The notes beneath the pieces were generated by a model that ran no database searches, had not been told where the DNA came from, and worked only from the letters and a program-made list of their open reading frames with translations. A stretch of 64,000 nucleotides of DNA from Takakia lepidozioides (Eukaryota; Streptophyta; Takakiopsida; Takakiales; Takakiaceae): positions 11,656,001-11,720,000 of the forward strand of contig CM060732.1 of NCBI GenBank assembly GCA_030704615.1, read 5' to 3'. Shown one piece after another: positions 24,979 through 36,960 of the stretch. Numbering within the stretch: the stretch's first letter is position 1; the number at the start of each line of letters is the position of its first letter. The translations under genes were made by a program, and so were the position numbers.

Positions 24979-25280
24979 TTATAGTAGCAAAAGCCATTGG
25001 AATCTTTATTTTCTACATCAGAACGGGTTGTAACTCACGCATACGTTGTATTTGATTATAATTGTCGGGTTTTTCCACAATTCGTGGCATAGGTATACAC
25101 ATGTCTCTACATGTATCCCGTGAAAGTACCGATTCAGCTCGTCTCTGGGTGCCTAGGTATCCACCCGGAGTCTATTTGGAGTGAACATAAGTTGGCTGTG
25201 TTTTTTGTATTTTAAGGTCTTTCGAAGTATCCCAGAGCTTTGAGATATGCTATTTCAGTTTTCAGTTTTTAAGGTTTGTA

Positions 25281-27851
25281 ATGAAGAGCTTAGAGCCATA
25301 CAGGATGGCAAAGTTGAATCACTCACAGAGTTTTCTGGGACATCAAATTGGGGGCAGGAATAGCTCCTTTGCCATTGCCACTTCTGTTGAAAGAGGACCA
25401 AGAGATGGAGTCAACAAGAAACCTTCTGGTGCTTGTCGGGATGTGAGGACACGACGTAACGCCCAACGACCAAAAGAGGTGCTGCACATGTTGAATCAAC
25501 AAGGCATCCAGCTAGACTCCAATACATATGTATGTCTTTTGGAGGAGTGCATTAGCATGAAATCCCTAGCAGAGGGAAAGCAGGTGCATGCACACATTAT
25601 CGAAAGCGGATTCAAGCCAAAGATATTTCTACTCAACACCCTTGTCAACATGTATGCCAAGTGTGGGAGTGTGATGGATGCACGCCAAGTATTTGATAAG
25701 ATGCCCGAACGAAGTCCGTCGACATGGAACATTATGATGGCAGGATATGCGAAACTCGGGTATAGTATGGAAGCTTTCAACATCTACGAGCAAATGCAAC
25801 GGGAAGGAGTGTCACCCAACAGAATTTCCTTTGTTTGCATTCTTAATGTGTGTGCCAACTTAGGAGCCCTGGAAAAAGGCAAGGAGGTTCATGCTGACAT
25901 TCTCAAAGCTGGAGTTGCACCAGATGTCATTCTGGAGACTGCACTTGCTGACATGTATGCCAAATGTGGTAGCATGAAAGGTGCACGGCATGTGTTCGAA
26001 AAAATGGCTGATCGAAATGTGGTCTCATGGAGTGCAATGATTGCAGGATATGTTCAGAATGGGTGTGGTAGGGAAGCTTTCGAGATGTATGAGCAAATGC
26101 AACAGGCAGGGGTTGTGCCCAATGAGGTTACGTTCACAAGTGTTCTCACTGCCTGTGCCAACCTAGGAGCCCTGGAAAAGGGGAAAGAGGTTCATGCTGA
26201 CATCATTAAGGTGGGGATTGTGCCATATATAAATTTGGAGAATACCCTTGTCAACATGTATGCCAAATGTGGCAGCATGAAGGATGCGCATCAAGTTTTT
26301 GACAATATGATTAAACGAGATGTGGTCTCATGGAGTGTTATGATCAGAGGAAGTGCCCAGCATGGGTGCGGCAGGGAGGCTTTTGAGATCTACAAGCAAA
26401 TGCAGAGTGAAGGGGAGACGCCCGACATGGTCACATTCACTTGCATCCTCAATGCATGTGGCATCTTCGGAGACTTGGAAAAGGGCAAGCAGGTGCATGC
26501 TGACATCACCGAAAGTGGAATTGTGAGAGATATTATACTGGAAACTGCTCTTATTGACATGTATGCAAAATGTGGGAGCGTAAAGGACGCACGGGAAGTG
26601 TTTGACAGTATGGACAAACGAGATGTGGTATCATGGAATGCCCTGATTGCAGGATATGTTCATCATGGAAGTGGTAGGGAGGCTTTTGAGATTTATGAGC
26701 AAATGCAACAGGAAGGGGTGATGCTTGACAGGGTCACGTTCATTTGCATTCTCAATGCATGTGCTAGCGTAGGAGCCCTGGAATTGGGCAAAGACGTCCA
26801 TGCTGACATTGTCAAAGCTGGAATTACATTAGATGTTGATTTGGAGAATAGCCTTCTCAGCATGTATGCCAAATGTGGGAGCAGGAAAGATGCATGTCAA
26901 TTGTTCAGCGATATGGCTAAACGTGATGTGGTCTCATGGAGTGCAATGATCACAGGATGTGCACAGCATGGGTATGGTAGGGAGGCCCTGCAACTATTTG
27001 AAGAAATGCAACAAGAGGGCCTGAAGCCGGATGCTATCACCTTTACATCTATTCTCTCTGCATGTAGCCATGTGGGCCTAGTGGATGAGGGGCATCATTA
27101 CTTTGGGTGTATGAGTGAAGTTTATGGCCTCACTCCTACGGTGGAGCATTTTGGCTGCATGGTGGACCTTCTTGGCCGGGCAGGGCAATTGGACGAGGCA
27201 GAGGACTTCATTAACAAAATGCCAATTCAACCAGATGCCAGGGTGTGGAGGGCTTTGCTTGGCGGCTGCAGAATTCATGGTGATGTGGAGATAGCAGAAC
27301 GTGCAGCGAAAAGCATTATAGAATGTGATCCACATCACACTGGAGCTTATGTTCTGCTATCAAACATCTATGCTGCAGCTGGTAGATGGGACGACAAATT
27401 GACGGTGAGAAAGATGATGGAAGAGAGAGGTGTCAGAAAGGAGCCAGGGCACAGCTGCATCGAGGTCAACCGACGGGTGCATACATTTGTTGTAGAGGAC
27501 AAATCACATCCACAAATTGAGAAAATCCATTCTGAACTTGACAGATTGTCTCGGCGAATGAAGGAGGCCGGGTACGTGCCTGACACTAGCTTTGTGTTGC
27601 ATAATTTGGATGAGCAGCAGAAGGAATTATCTCTTTCCTACCACAGTGAGAGGCTGGCCATGGCTTTTGGGCTCATTAGCACACCTTCTGGGACACCCAT
27701 CCGCATCATCAAGAACCTCCGTGTATGTGGTGACTGCCACATTGCCACAAAGTTCATCTCAAAGATTGTTGAGCGAGTAATTGTCGTACGGGATGCCAAT
27801 CGCTTTCACCACTTCCAAGATGGGGTTTGTTCTTGTGGGGATTACTGGTGA
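25281..27851 (+). CDS. PPR protein, PLS class with E and DYW domains
   Basis: 856 aa, intronless, intact. PLS-class PPR proteins bind organellar RNA base by base; the DYW domain is the cytidine deaminase for C-to-U editing. After an N-terminal extension of about 60 residues (likely transit peptide) come PPR repeats of near-identical 101-residue P-L-S triplets (e.g. [10 protein letters not shown]...[28 protein letters not shown]). The E region follows from about residue 620 ([18 protein letters not shown]), then the PG box GYVPDTS near 760. The DYW domain has HSE at 788-790 (zinc ligand and catalytic Glu), CGDC at 816-819, CSC at 850-852 and terminal DYW. All catalytic residues are present. 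Start: ATG 25,281 is the first in frame; M9 at 25,305 is also possible. An AATAAA lies 47 bp after the stop. Confidence 0.95.
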   Translation: MKSLEPYRMAKLNHSQSFLGHQIGGRNSSFAIATSVERGPRDGVNKKPSGACRDVRTRRNAQRPKEVLHMLNQQGIQLDSNTYVCLLEECISMKSLAEGKQVHAHIIESGFKPKIFLLNTLVNMYAKCGSVMDARQVFDKMPERSPSTWNIMMAGYAKLGYSMEAFNIYEQMQREGVSPNRISFVCILNVCANLGALEKGKEVHADILKAGVAPDVILETALADMYAKCGSMKGARHVFEKMADRNVVSWSAMIAGYVQNGCGREAFEMYEQMQQAGVVPNEVTFTSVLTACANLGALEKGKEVHADIIKVGIVPYINLENTLVNMYAKCGSMKDAHQVFDNMIKRDVVSWSVMIRGSAQHGCGREAFEIYKQMQSEGETPDMVTFTCILNACGIFGDLEKGKQVHADITESGIVRDIILETALIDMYAKCGSVKDAREVFDSMDKRDVVSWNALIAGYVHHGSGREAFEIYEQMQQEGVMLDRVTFICILNACASVGALELGKDVHADIVKAGITLDVDLENSLLSMYAKCGSRKDACQLFSDMAKRDVVSWSAMITGCAQHGYGREALQLFEEMQQEGLKPDAITFTSILSACSHVGLVDEGHHYFGCMSEVYGLTPTVEHFGCMVDLLGRAGQLDEAEDFINKMPIQPDARVWRALLGGCRIHGDVEIAERAAKSIIECDPHHTGAYVLLSNIYAAAGRWDDKLTVRKMMEERGVRKEPGHSCIEVNRRVHTFVVEDKSHPQIEKIHSELDRLSRRMKEAGYVPDTSFVLHNLDEQQKELSLSYHSERLAMAFGLISTPSGTPIRIIKNLRVCGDCHIATKFISKIVERVIVVRDANRFHHFQDGVCSCGDYW

Positions 27852-27897
27852 AACAAGCAAAATACATGAAAGAAATGGTGCCACTCCAAATGTGAAA

Positions 27898-27903
27898 AAT
27901 AAA
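27898..27903 (+). promoter_or_regulatory. Polyadenylation signal of the PPR gene
   Basis: AATAAA 46-52 bp after the TGA of the PPR gene, in a suitable position for a near-upstream element. Confidence 0.45.
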
Positions 27904-28780
27904 TCTCATTATTTTTTGCAAGCAAAGTGACTTTTGAAGAACCAACGTTGTCATCGAAGGTGACAGTGGGTACTACACCTCTGAGCTGCCCAAGGTGATG
28001 GTCACAATTATCACATGTGCTAGGCTGCTTTCAGCACTCTGAAATTATTGATATGAGACCACGTAGCGGAAGATCCTAGCGCCTTCCGTCACATTGTGCC
28101 CTCCTCAGGAACACCTTCAGTTTGGGTCTCACAGCCTTTGCCAATGCCATCTCCACGAGTCCCCTTGCAGCTTCAAAATCAGGTTTGTATGGACCAGAGC
28201 TACTCTCCAGTAATCACTCCTGTGTGGGTCCTTTTTTGAAGTGTCATTGTCACAAATTCAATGCACTCAACACTGCACAAGAAAGTGTTGTAGAGCACCT
28301 GATGTGCTGCAGGGACTAGGGAATAGAGATTGCTAGATGTGTGTGGGCCGCACAAAAAAGTGCTTCTAAGACAAGAATTTTCCTCATGCCTTTGATGTAA
28401 TCCGGTAACACTGAATGCTTTCGGCAGCAAAAGCTACAGATCCTGCAGGCCTGGTATTGAAATCTATACTGAGGGTTATCATGCTTGAGCAGATGCCAAC
28501 CTGTTACTGATCATGAGTGGTTCTTGGACTCAGACGTTCTTCAGCTAGACATGATGGGATGAGCATATTACATAAGCTGGAGCAGGCACATGCAAACTAG
28601 CTACCCAGTCCACAATGTACTTCCAAGTAATAAATTCTCATTCCAATTTTACAGCCAATTTTACAGTCTTGTAGTCACTGTCCCATGCAGTAGAGCAGCC
28701 ACAAGAACAGTTGAGGCGCCAAAAACTTGCATCATATTCTCTCAGACATGTCCGAAATGCAGTCATCTTGCATGTGAAAT
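27904..28780. other. Convergent intergenic region, no gene seen
   Basis: Lies between the 3' ends of the plus-strand PPR gene and the minus-strand ABCG gene. I find no motif-bearing frames. Confidence 0.5.
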
Positions 28781-31700
28781 TCAATGTCTTTTGTTCTCGC
28801 TAGAGAATCGAAGGACGAGATAAAACAAGCACCTGAAGAAAACACCATACCCGATTGTGACTCCCAGGCAAGCCCATTTGCCAAGCTGCGTGATCTTCTT
28901 GGCTTGGAGCACATCGTGGCCGGTGAGTACACAAGAAGAGGGGCTCAAATCACCATAAGGGGTGCCTTTCAAAGCATCAGAAGACGTCAGATACATGAGC
29001 AAAGAATCCACCAGGCTCTGGTCCAAAGTGGCCAGGGGAGTCCCATACAGAATCTCACTCCCGGTTTCATAGCATGTGTCCCGCTCAAACTCATTGATCA
29101 AAACTGCCTCATAGGGATACTTGATTATGGAGAGATAGTGGAACCATAACCAGTACTCGGGGATGCGCTCTCGAGAAATGAAAAACCCACTGAGCAGGAG
29201 AAAGTAGGCGAGTAAGGCCACAGTCAGAGTGTACCCAAGCATCACATTAGGCATCACTGCAGAAAGCAGTGTGACAAACGAGTTTCCTGCCCAGAAAGAT
29301 GCCCAGACTATTAGAAAGAAATAGAGAAATCCCGGGCCTCCACCAGCAAGTCCAACCGCCCACCAGATAGTAATGACAAACGCCATCGACAAGAGAGCTA
29401 GAAATGGAACATAGATGATGGCATGCGCGAGGGTGTATGACGACTTGCGATATGCGTTGTGGGCCGTCTCTCTTATGAAAATGTATCGCTCCTGCAGAAA
29501 TATGGGTAGCGCGTCCGCACAAGTATAATACGTAGTCGACATGGCAAACGCAAAGAATCCAAGACGCTCCTGCACGCAGCCCACTTAAAATGAATTACGA
29601 GAGGCGTTCCCACAGTTGGTCAAGCCGATCACGGTGCTAGCCAGAAAACTGCAAGCTCAAACTCAGTTTGGGGTGACGCTAATGAAGGGAAGGTGTACAT
29701 CAGGCAGCCCTTTATCCACCTCTCAGATCAGTTCAATCCCCTCTCCAATAGCTTTAGCATTAAATTCTTTCACGAAATGAACCACCCAGTTCCAGACCTC
29801 ATCCTTAATATCGTACTCCACATTCAGCTGAAATAACATTCTTCAGATTGAGCTAGAGCTAGTACCTGAACCCCTTTTGGGGTGTGGTCGAGATTCCAGA
29901 AAACAGTGGCTAGTAGAAACCCAGTAATCACGACGGTGCCCAGGCGCATGAGGAAAAGCTCTGGTGTCCGACTGATGTTGATCACGGACCTACGAATCAG
30001 CACAGCGATTTCTTCCCATCCAGGATTTGCAAATTTGGACAACAATTCACTACTATCCTTTGGGGAGTGAAGAGAAAACTGGGAAGTGGAGACGAATGCC
30101 GAGGGTCGAGCAGCCACGAGCTTTCCTCTCGAAATAGATGCAGTGATTGCTCCACGGACATCCGTGAAGCTAACCAGCCTTTCAGAATCCCTGGAGTCAC
30201 TGACCCAGTTTTTGCAAAACTCCGCAAGTTGTTCCACTCCCCCCTGAATGAACCAACATGTGCGTCAATGTTAGCACCAGATCTCGTTTCTGCAATGTTT
30301 GAAATTTTATGAACAATATTGCCAAGATTCCTATGATGAACTGGACTGCATGTTCTAGTGCAGCTGTCGGGAATGCACTGGGATTTTCGTGCCCACTTGC
30401 ATCAGCTAGAAGTCTCACCAAAAGAGGTAATACCAAACCAAGGGGATGGTCCTCAGTGGGTAGACAACGCACCTGCGAAATGTTTAAGTCCTGGATGAGG
30501 TCAAGGGCGTGCTCGGTGCTGTTCTCATGCTCCGGCACTGGCCGCCCAAATGCCTCAAAATACGTGTGGAGTTCCTTGGGCGGGCCACCGTAGACTTTCT
30601 GTCCAAAGGCCAGGAGCATGAGGCTGTCGAGAAGGCCCAAAATCCTGTAACTTGGTTGATGGATGGATAAAATTACTATGCTGCCAGTGTGTGCAATATT
30701 TTGTAGAGTTCGAACCTGTCGCTCAAGCCCAAAGTGCAATGTTAGATGCTACTCCTCTCACGTCTTGATGATAGAAATATAAAAGCAGGCACACATTGAA
30801 CAGTGGTATTGTGCTTGAGATTCGGCTGATAAATTAGAAACATTCGCATTCAAATGTTGAGGCTGTGTTGGACAATCACTGCCTTAGGTGTGATTCGGAG
30901 AAGAATCTCAGACATTATTCAAGCCAATGGAAGGAATGAATACAGCAGTTGAGTTAAAGCAGTCAGTTTGTTCTGAACGTGCTCGTTTCCATCTGTTTGT
31001 AGTCAGGTAGCAAAGTTATCCGTGACACACTCATCGAGAACAAGAGGGAGACTTGCAGTTGAGATCTAGGAGTAGAAGGTTGAGGGCTAGTTTACATACC
31101 ACCATGTATGCGCTTGTTGAATCCAAGCCAGAAGTGGGCTCATCCAGAAAGAGGAGAAGCGGGTCATGGATTATGTCTATCCCTATAGAAACCCGCCGCC
31201 GTTCACCGCCAGACACTCCCCTGCGGCCCTCGTCCCCGATGATGGTGTTGGCCACTCTTCGGAGGCCCAACTGCTCAAGCAGACTGTCCACCCGTGCCTG
31301 CTTTTTGGCCTTGGATTGCGAGCGGGGCAGGCGGACATCCGCAGAAAACATGAGAGTTTCTTCCACCGTGAGCATGGGAAACAATAAATCATCCTGCGGA
31401 TATGAGCACCCCTCAGTTGAGCATGGGCCTGGAAATTGAGAAACATGAAGATCCTAGAAAGAGATTTAAACTGCTGTTTCAACAGATTCCACTACAGCTT
31501 TTCTATATGAAGCTGCCAGAGCCCTCACATGTTGGGAGATGGACCTCGCTACACTCCATGCTACTTATGCTTAGCATATGAGTCCAAATATTCTGATTCA
31601 AACGATGTCCAAGATTCGTTCTCTCCAATGACAGGCTGATTCACACAAGCTGTATTTATCATTCACCACAAGACGTTTCTTCTGTAAACACGCAATGCAT

Positions 31701-33032
31701 TGCACATCGAGAAATTGGATCCCTCTCCTGAATCCACTACATTCTCGGATGTTCTGTAGTGCATCAGTGCTGCAACTTGAACCATCTCTCTGTACTTACA
31801 ATCACATGAACAGGATCTCCACCAGAAGGCAGCCTCCTGGCACTGTCTATCAGTGTTCGTTTGACCAATTTCTGGCTCGGGAGGTAGTTCGAACAGCAGA
31901 TAGTTTAGTGTGCACTTTTGTTTGTCCACATAACTCTATGTATGGTGTATGCATTTTGACAAAGCTTCCAAATGCTTATTTGTATTGGGTGAATCCATTT
32001 TCAGGAGGGGTCAAATTCAAGTCATCTTTGCCACAGGCAAGATCTGTTTCTTTATCATTCGAAAGTTTGCATAAACAGCTCAGTAGAAGCTAACACATGA
32101 GGGGTTTGGAAGTCTGTCAGCCTATCCATAGATCTTGACTGTTTCCCTCCAACAAGCTGCAATATTCAATCTACAACAGAACAGTTGGGGGGAGGTTATT
32201 GTACCTGCATGACATAGGCAGAAATGTTTCGGAGAAGTCGATTGCTAACTTGTTCTCCATTCAAAGTGATTGTTCCTTCCAGACTCTCAATTCTCTGTGC
32301 AAGGGCGTCAATGAGTGTTGACTTCCCTGAGCCACTGGGTCCCATGACTGCCAAAATTTCTCCATCTCTCGCCTCTCCTGAGATATTATCCAGCAGGCGC
32401 GAAGTAGAAACATCTGTTTGATCGGAAGTCAGATCACGTTTAGTCCACCTAGATGTCTTTTGCTTGACTGTGTAGGTAAGTTCATTGAACTCTAAAAGAA
32501 GGAGGGGCTGCCGCACATCTTCCTCATCTACAACATTTTTTAATTCTATCACTTTGTGGGGGGGCTCGGAGGGTTCAGACATCATGAGGGACCCAACATC
32601 TGGAGTCTCACTCTCTGTCCCCAGTGATCCCTGTATCTTGTGCAAAATTTCCCCCACTCCAGGGGAATTCTCTGCCGTAAGCTCGTCCGTAGACCCTGAG
32701 AGTCCATTGATCCCTGCTGATTCTGGTGACTTTCCCAGCTGGCTCCTAGAACTTGATCCTTGTACAACATCAGTTGAAGACGAAGCTTCCGAGTAACTAC
32801 TCTGGGCGCTGGTGGACTGGAGAGGGGAGTCTGAAAGAGCTAATGGGTCCCCTGTAATCTCAGTTTCGAAACTTGAAGATGCTTCTGCTGACTCGGGCTT
32901 CCCTTTTTGCCTCTCTGCTATTGCCTGTTCTAAAGATCTATGCTTCTCTGCTGCTGCTGATTCTAAAGATTTATAACTCTCTGCCAGTTCCTTTCGGCGA
33001 GGTACCCGTGGCTTACGGGACACATTTTCCAT
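28781..33032 (-). CDS. ABCG half-size transporter (WBC type), 5 exons
   Basis: Membrane ATPase exporting hydrophobic or lipid-type substrates, usually as a dimer. Exons 33032-32205, 31393-31100, 30715-30473, 30243-29866 and 29569-28781, all phase 0, give 843 aa. Residues 1-170 are a Ser/Glu-rich linker without homology I recognise. The nucleotide-binding domain follows: Walker [10 protein letters not shown] 231-239, signature [12 protein letters not shown] from 336, Walker B LLLFLDEP 355-362, then STSAYMV and a [15 protein letters not shown]-loop. Six membrane helices span about 540-840, with [18 protein letters not shown] and a Cys-containing last extracellular loop, ending NKRH. Wording of the conserved blocks fits the clade of Arabidopsis ABCG1/2/6/16/20 (suberin and pollen-wall lipids). 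Unlike several of those genes, which I recall as intronless, this one has four introns. Substrate unknown. Confidence 0.92.
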
Positions 33033-34680
33033 TGCTGAGTCTCAATGATGCTTACAGTCTGGTGATGGCTGGCCCCAGTGTAGGAGCTAAGGTGGGCAAC
33101 GTCTTAGCAAGAATTGGACAAGTCTGAGAGGGCATTGTGCTGAATTCCATGCTGAGGAAAGAGAGCTGAGGCAGGGCACAACCAAAGGGAGGAGATAGTA
33201 CAGACCGTAAAAGGGCCCAAGTGCAGGCTCATCTGGGCCTTGGAAAAGAAGAACTGAAGTTCTGATTTTCCGAGTTCCCTTCCTCTTACTAGGAACAGGA
33301 AGCAAACAGGTTGCAAGTGTATCTAAATTGATGTCCCACATGGGACTGAAAAGTCCAAGAAGGACATGAGACCGAGAGAGGGGGATGACGACTGACTGTT
33401 TGATCGCAAAGGTGAGGGCAAAAAGTCTAAATTTTGCCTCGTCTGCAAGACGATATATTCCAATGCTAGCGCTGATCAGGATGTCAAAGCTCCCAGAATA
33501 CTATGGCCGAGAGACGGGGGGAGAGAGTGGGAGATCCATAGACATGGCTGTGATGGTGTGCGTGCATGATAACGAGAAGAATAGCAAATCAAGAAAGTGG
33601 GGACGAGGGTGTAAATTCAGGGCAACTTGGCTGGGGCTTCGGCACCTAATTCCCTCCCTCAAATCCAGAAAAACGAAGAACCCAGAAGACTAAGGAGGGA
33701 CAGAGGGACGTCCGTGCACCTCTGTGTGTTTATGTGTGTCTTCTGTTTGGGAGAGACAGATTACAGCACCGGCCAAAGGGAAGGCGGCGAAGCAAGAAGA
33801 AGAAGAAGCCTGTCAACAATCTTCTCTCCCATTCCTACCCTCGTGACCAGACCGTTAGTCTTGGCCTACAATCTCTTCTACGCTCCTACCTTCGCTGTAC
33901 TCTACAAGAATACCTATCGTACCAATATGTAGGCATATCACGACGGATGACGACTCCGATTACGGATGAAGACGAGAAAGCTAAGTATCATCCTGACAAT
34001 AGCCAATCCTAGAAAGAAGTGCCTACCCTTGCCCTGTCCAACACCTGTAGACAAATGTTTTGTTGGCACTTGCCTAAGCATTCTTAATGCTTGGATGACT
34101 TATTGCTGGATGAAATACATACTAGTATAATAATTAATAACATATTATTACTTAATGTAATAATAATAGACTCACAGTTCCTGGATTACGTCTCCGCGTA
34201 AAGCAGTGTTTAATTGTGTATTGACAAATATAAATGGATGAAAGATGAATGGGAAAAAAAGGTTAATTTGTGTGGGAAGCAAGCCCAAATTATAGCCAAT
34301 CACCCCAAAAAAGGGCAGCGACCCCTCTTTGTAGTTGGGTTGGCTATGGTAATCATCCTACATAAGGTCTTGTCTGTGCCCTAATCATGGGGGGTGAATA
34401 TATAATAATACCATGAATGATGTGGATGGATGTGCATACACATGTTTGGATGATGAGAATTATTAATTAATTAATAGGTGGATTATATTTTTTTTCAAAA
34501 AAGTAAAAAATGGATGACGCCTCCCCAAGGAAGCATAAATTATGGTGTCTCTTGACCCCAAAGGACTACTGCCCATCGATGGATTGGACACACGACCACT
34601 TCGGAGCTGGTATGTGCCCATTATCATTGGGCTATAACTCAGTTGTCATTTTCATATTCATAACAAATAGGCAGTTTAGG
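33033..34680. other. ABCG 5' flank and intergenic DNA, no gene seen
   Basis: Presumably carries the ABCG promoter and 5' UTR. ORFs at 33,385-34,012 have no recognisable motifs. 34,080-34,480 is AT-rich with repeated TAATAATA and ATTAATTAATTAAT tracts. Confidence 0.4.
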
Positions 34681-34689
34681 GCCCTATTC

Positions 34690-36720
34690 TTGGAAACTGG
34701 ATCATAGTTTAGAAGAAGGTCTGTATCAGTGAGCTGTCTGGGACCTCCCAACATCTATAAAATGACTTAACATAAGGCCAGATCTTGGCTGGAGCTTGAC
34801 ATGCATGAAGACACTGTTCGAGGGATTCCAAGATTGCAGTGGAGCAGCAAACACACAACAGAGCTCCCTAGAACTGTAAACATTCTCCAACTTTTAGTAC
34901 TCTATTGACCACCTGCCATAGAAAAGCTGCTATCTTTGACGGACGGGGTTTGATCCACACTGAGCCCCAACTAGTTTTCCAGTTCTTATCGCAGAAGTTG
35001 TACAACCCCACTTTGATTCCCATTTTTTGTACATAGGCTGGATGACTGACAGAGCCTTGTAGCCCTTTTTGGTTGTATATGCAAAGAAGGGCTCTGGGGA
35101 GTTGTTGAATTTCCACAACCATTCGGAGGGGTCAATTTCCATTTCTGCAAAGCGGCTTGCCCATAATCCATACAAAGGAGTTGGTTGTCAACCATGCCCT
35201 AGTAGTAATAGTGAGGGGAGGTTGGGATTCATTCTCTTATCTGTGGCTGTCCAACAGCAGACACGGACTGGAGTGAGAGCCATAATATGTATTGTCAAAG
35301 GTTCTGGAGAGGTAAGTGTGAGTCTTAGGGAGGTGGTGTTGATGGCGAATGTATAAACAGAAATGTCGTTTATGGATGTGTCTTCTACGAATACAATAGT
35401 AAGCTGGTTATGAAGCATGACGAGGGCCCAGGAGTTTGGGGCTAGCTCCGGAGGGCCTGTGGAAAGGGTAGCCAACCAATACAATGGTATGGACTGAACT
35501 AGTTGTTGATGGCCTTTAGTGGCCCTTGCAACGGCCACAGCCTGAGCAACCGATTCTAGAGATCTGAGACCGTTTCCTGACCATATATTATAAATCTGTC
35601 TGATGCCAAGGCAGTCCAATTTGGACCACCTTTTTGCCTGGTTTTTTTGAGAAGGGGTCAGAGGGGTGGAGTTTAGAAACAAGTGTTGTCTTTTGACTTC
35701 ATAGTAGGTACTTGGCTGGGCTTTTACGAGCAGTTTCCTCAGCCTCCCCCAGGCTAACTAGATGTTAGACCATAGGGCAGATCCCACTGTCTTGAGGTTA
35801 AATCCTTGAGTGAGCCAACGTAGGGAAGGGCTCCACTGGGTAGTCTTGAGGGGGGAGGAGTTTGTAATGTGGCGATAGACCAAGAATTTCCACCATCCCC
35901 CCTCCAGCCCTAGAAACCTAGGTATCCACTTGCCAAAGAAGGGCTACAATCTGCGTTTCTGGATCGAGAATCCCCAACCCATCTTTTTTTTTTGGTAAAC
36001 AAATTTGAGCCCAGGCTACAAGCGGTCGTTTGTTTTGGGATGAGGTCTCAGCTCCCCAGACAAAGTTCCTAAGAAGGCGCTTAATTTCCTGAATCCGTTT
36101 GGAGTTTGGGCGCCAAGAGGAAGCATAATACCATAATCCAGCAGAATGAATCTGATTAGCTACAAAGGCTCTGCCGATAATTGAGAGATGTTCTGACCCC
36201 CAGTAAGTCAATTTCCTCTTCAAGTTGGCCACTGTGGCAACAAATATCTGTTGGTCTGACAGGCTGATTCCGTAGGTATAGCCCAACAGTGTGGTGGTCT
36301 CCCCAGGTTGGAGCTACTTGAGTTCTTGATCCATTCCCCATGTGGGCGGGGATCCCATTGTGGATGTTGAGAGGTCACCTACCAGTAACCCTGAAGTTTT
36401 GTTCCAGTTATTTTGAATCCAGATGCTGCACAAAATTTGTTCAAGGTAAACCCTGCCTGGTCCAAGTTTTCCGGTGTGGCTTGCAACATCAAAAATGTAT
36501 CATCAACGAACATTGAATCAACCAAGAAATTGTACCGCCTGGTAATGTAGTTAGTGACCCGGAGGCCCTTTATAAATTGATTTTGTTGCAGCATATAGCC
36601 CAGTGTATTTGCTACCGCCAGAAAAAAGAAAGGTGAGAGGGGACACCCTTGTCTCACAAAGCGTTGTAGAGGGAACGAAGCAGATAAGCGACCATTGACT
36701 GAGACTCTGCTGGATTTTTT
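34690..36720 (-). mobile_element. LINE fragment with reverse transcriptase remnant
   Basis: Minus-strand ORF2 remnants in several frames. The RT core lies at 36,690-36,380: FVRQGCPLSPFFFLAVANTL, then DSMFVDDTFLML (the catalytic FVDD box). Next come the post-RT segment 36,286-35,918 (RAFVANQIHSAGLWYYAS, LLRNFVWG) and the C-terminus 35,195-34,700, with a degenerate zinc-binding region. No endonuclease or ORF1, so it is 5'-truncated. It appears to be the same family as the LINE at 2.5-5.5 kb. Confidence 0.72.
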
Positions 36721-36858
36721 CTTGTTGCCCCCTGTCTCCCTCTGTCTCCCTCTATCTCCCACTCTCTCCATCTCTTTTGTCTTTTTCTCTCTCCCTCTCT
36801 CTTTTTAACTTTTTCTGCACCATCTCTCCCTCTGTGGTTTGTTTATTTTTGTGAGCAA

Positions 36859-36898
<40 letters not shown>

Positions 36899-36960
36899 AC
36901 AGAGGGACAGAGAGAGGGAGTGAAAGGGAGAGATCAGGAAACAAAAAAAAAAAATCTGGA
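36721..36960. repeat. CT-rich tract and 36-nt poly(A) run
   Basis: A CTCCCTCTCT-type polypyrimidine stretch precedes an uninterrupted A run at 36,860-36,895, then AGGGACAG purine repeats and a second A run near 36,943. It could be the tail of a plus-strand retroposon abutting the LINE truncation point, or a microsatellite. Confidence 0.6.

Noticed and set aside
33385-34012. Plus-strand ORFs upstream of ABCG
   Set aside because: No motifs, repetitive AG-rich composition, and no splice structure. Treated as 5' flank.
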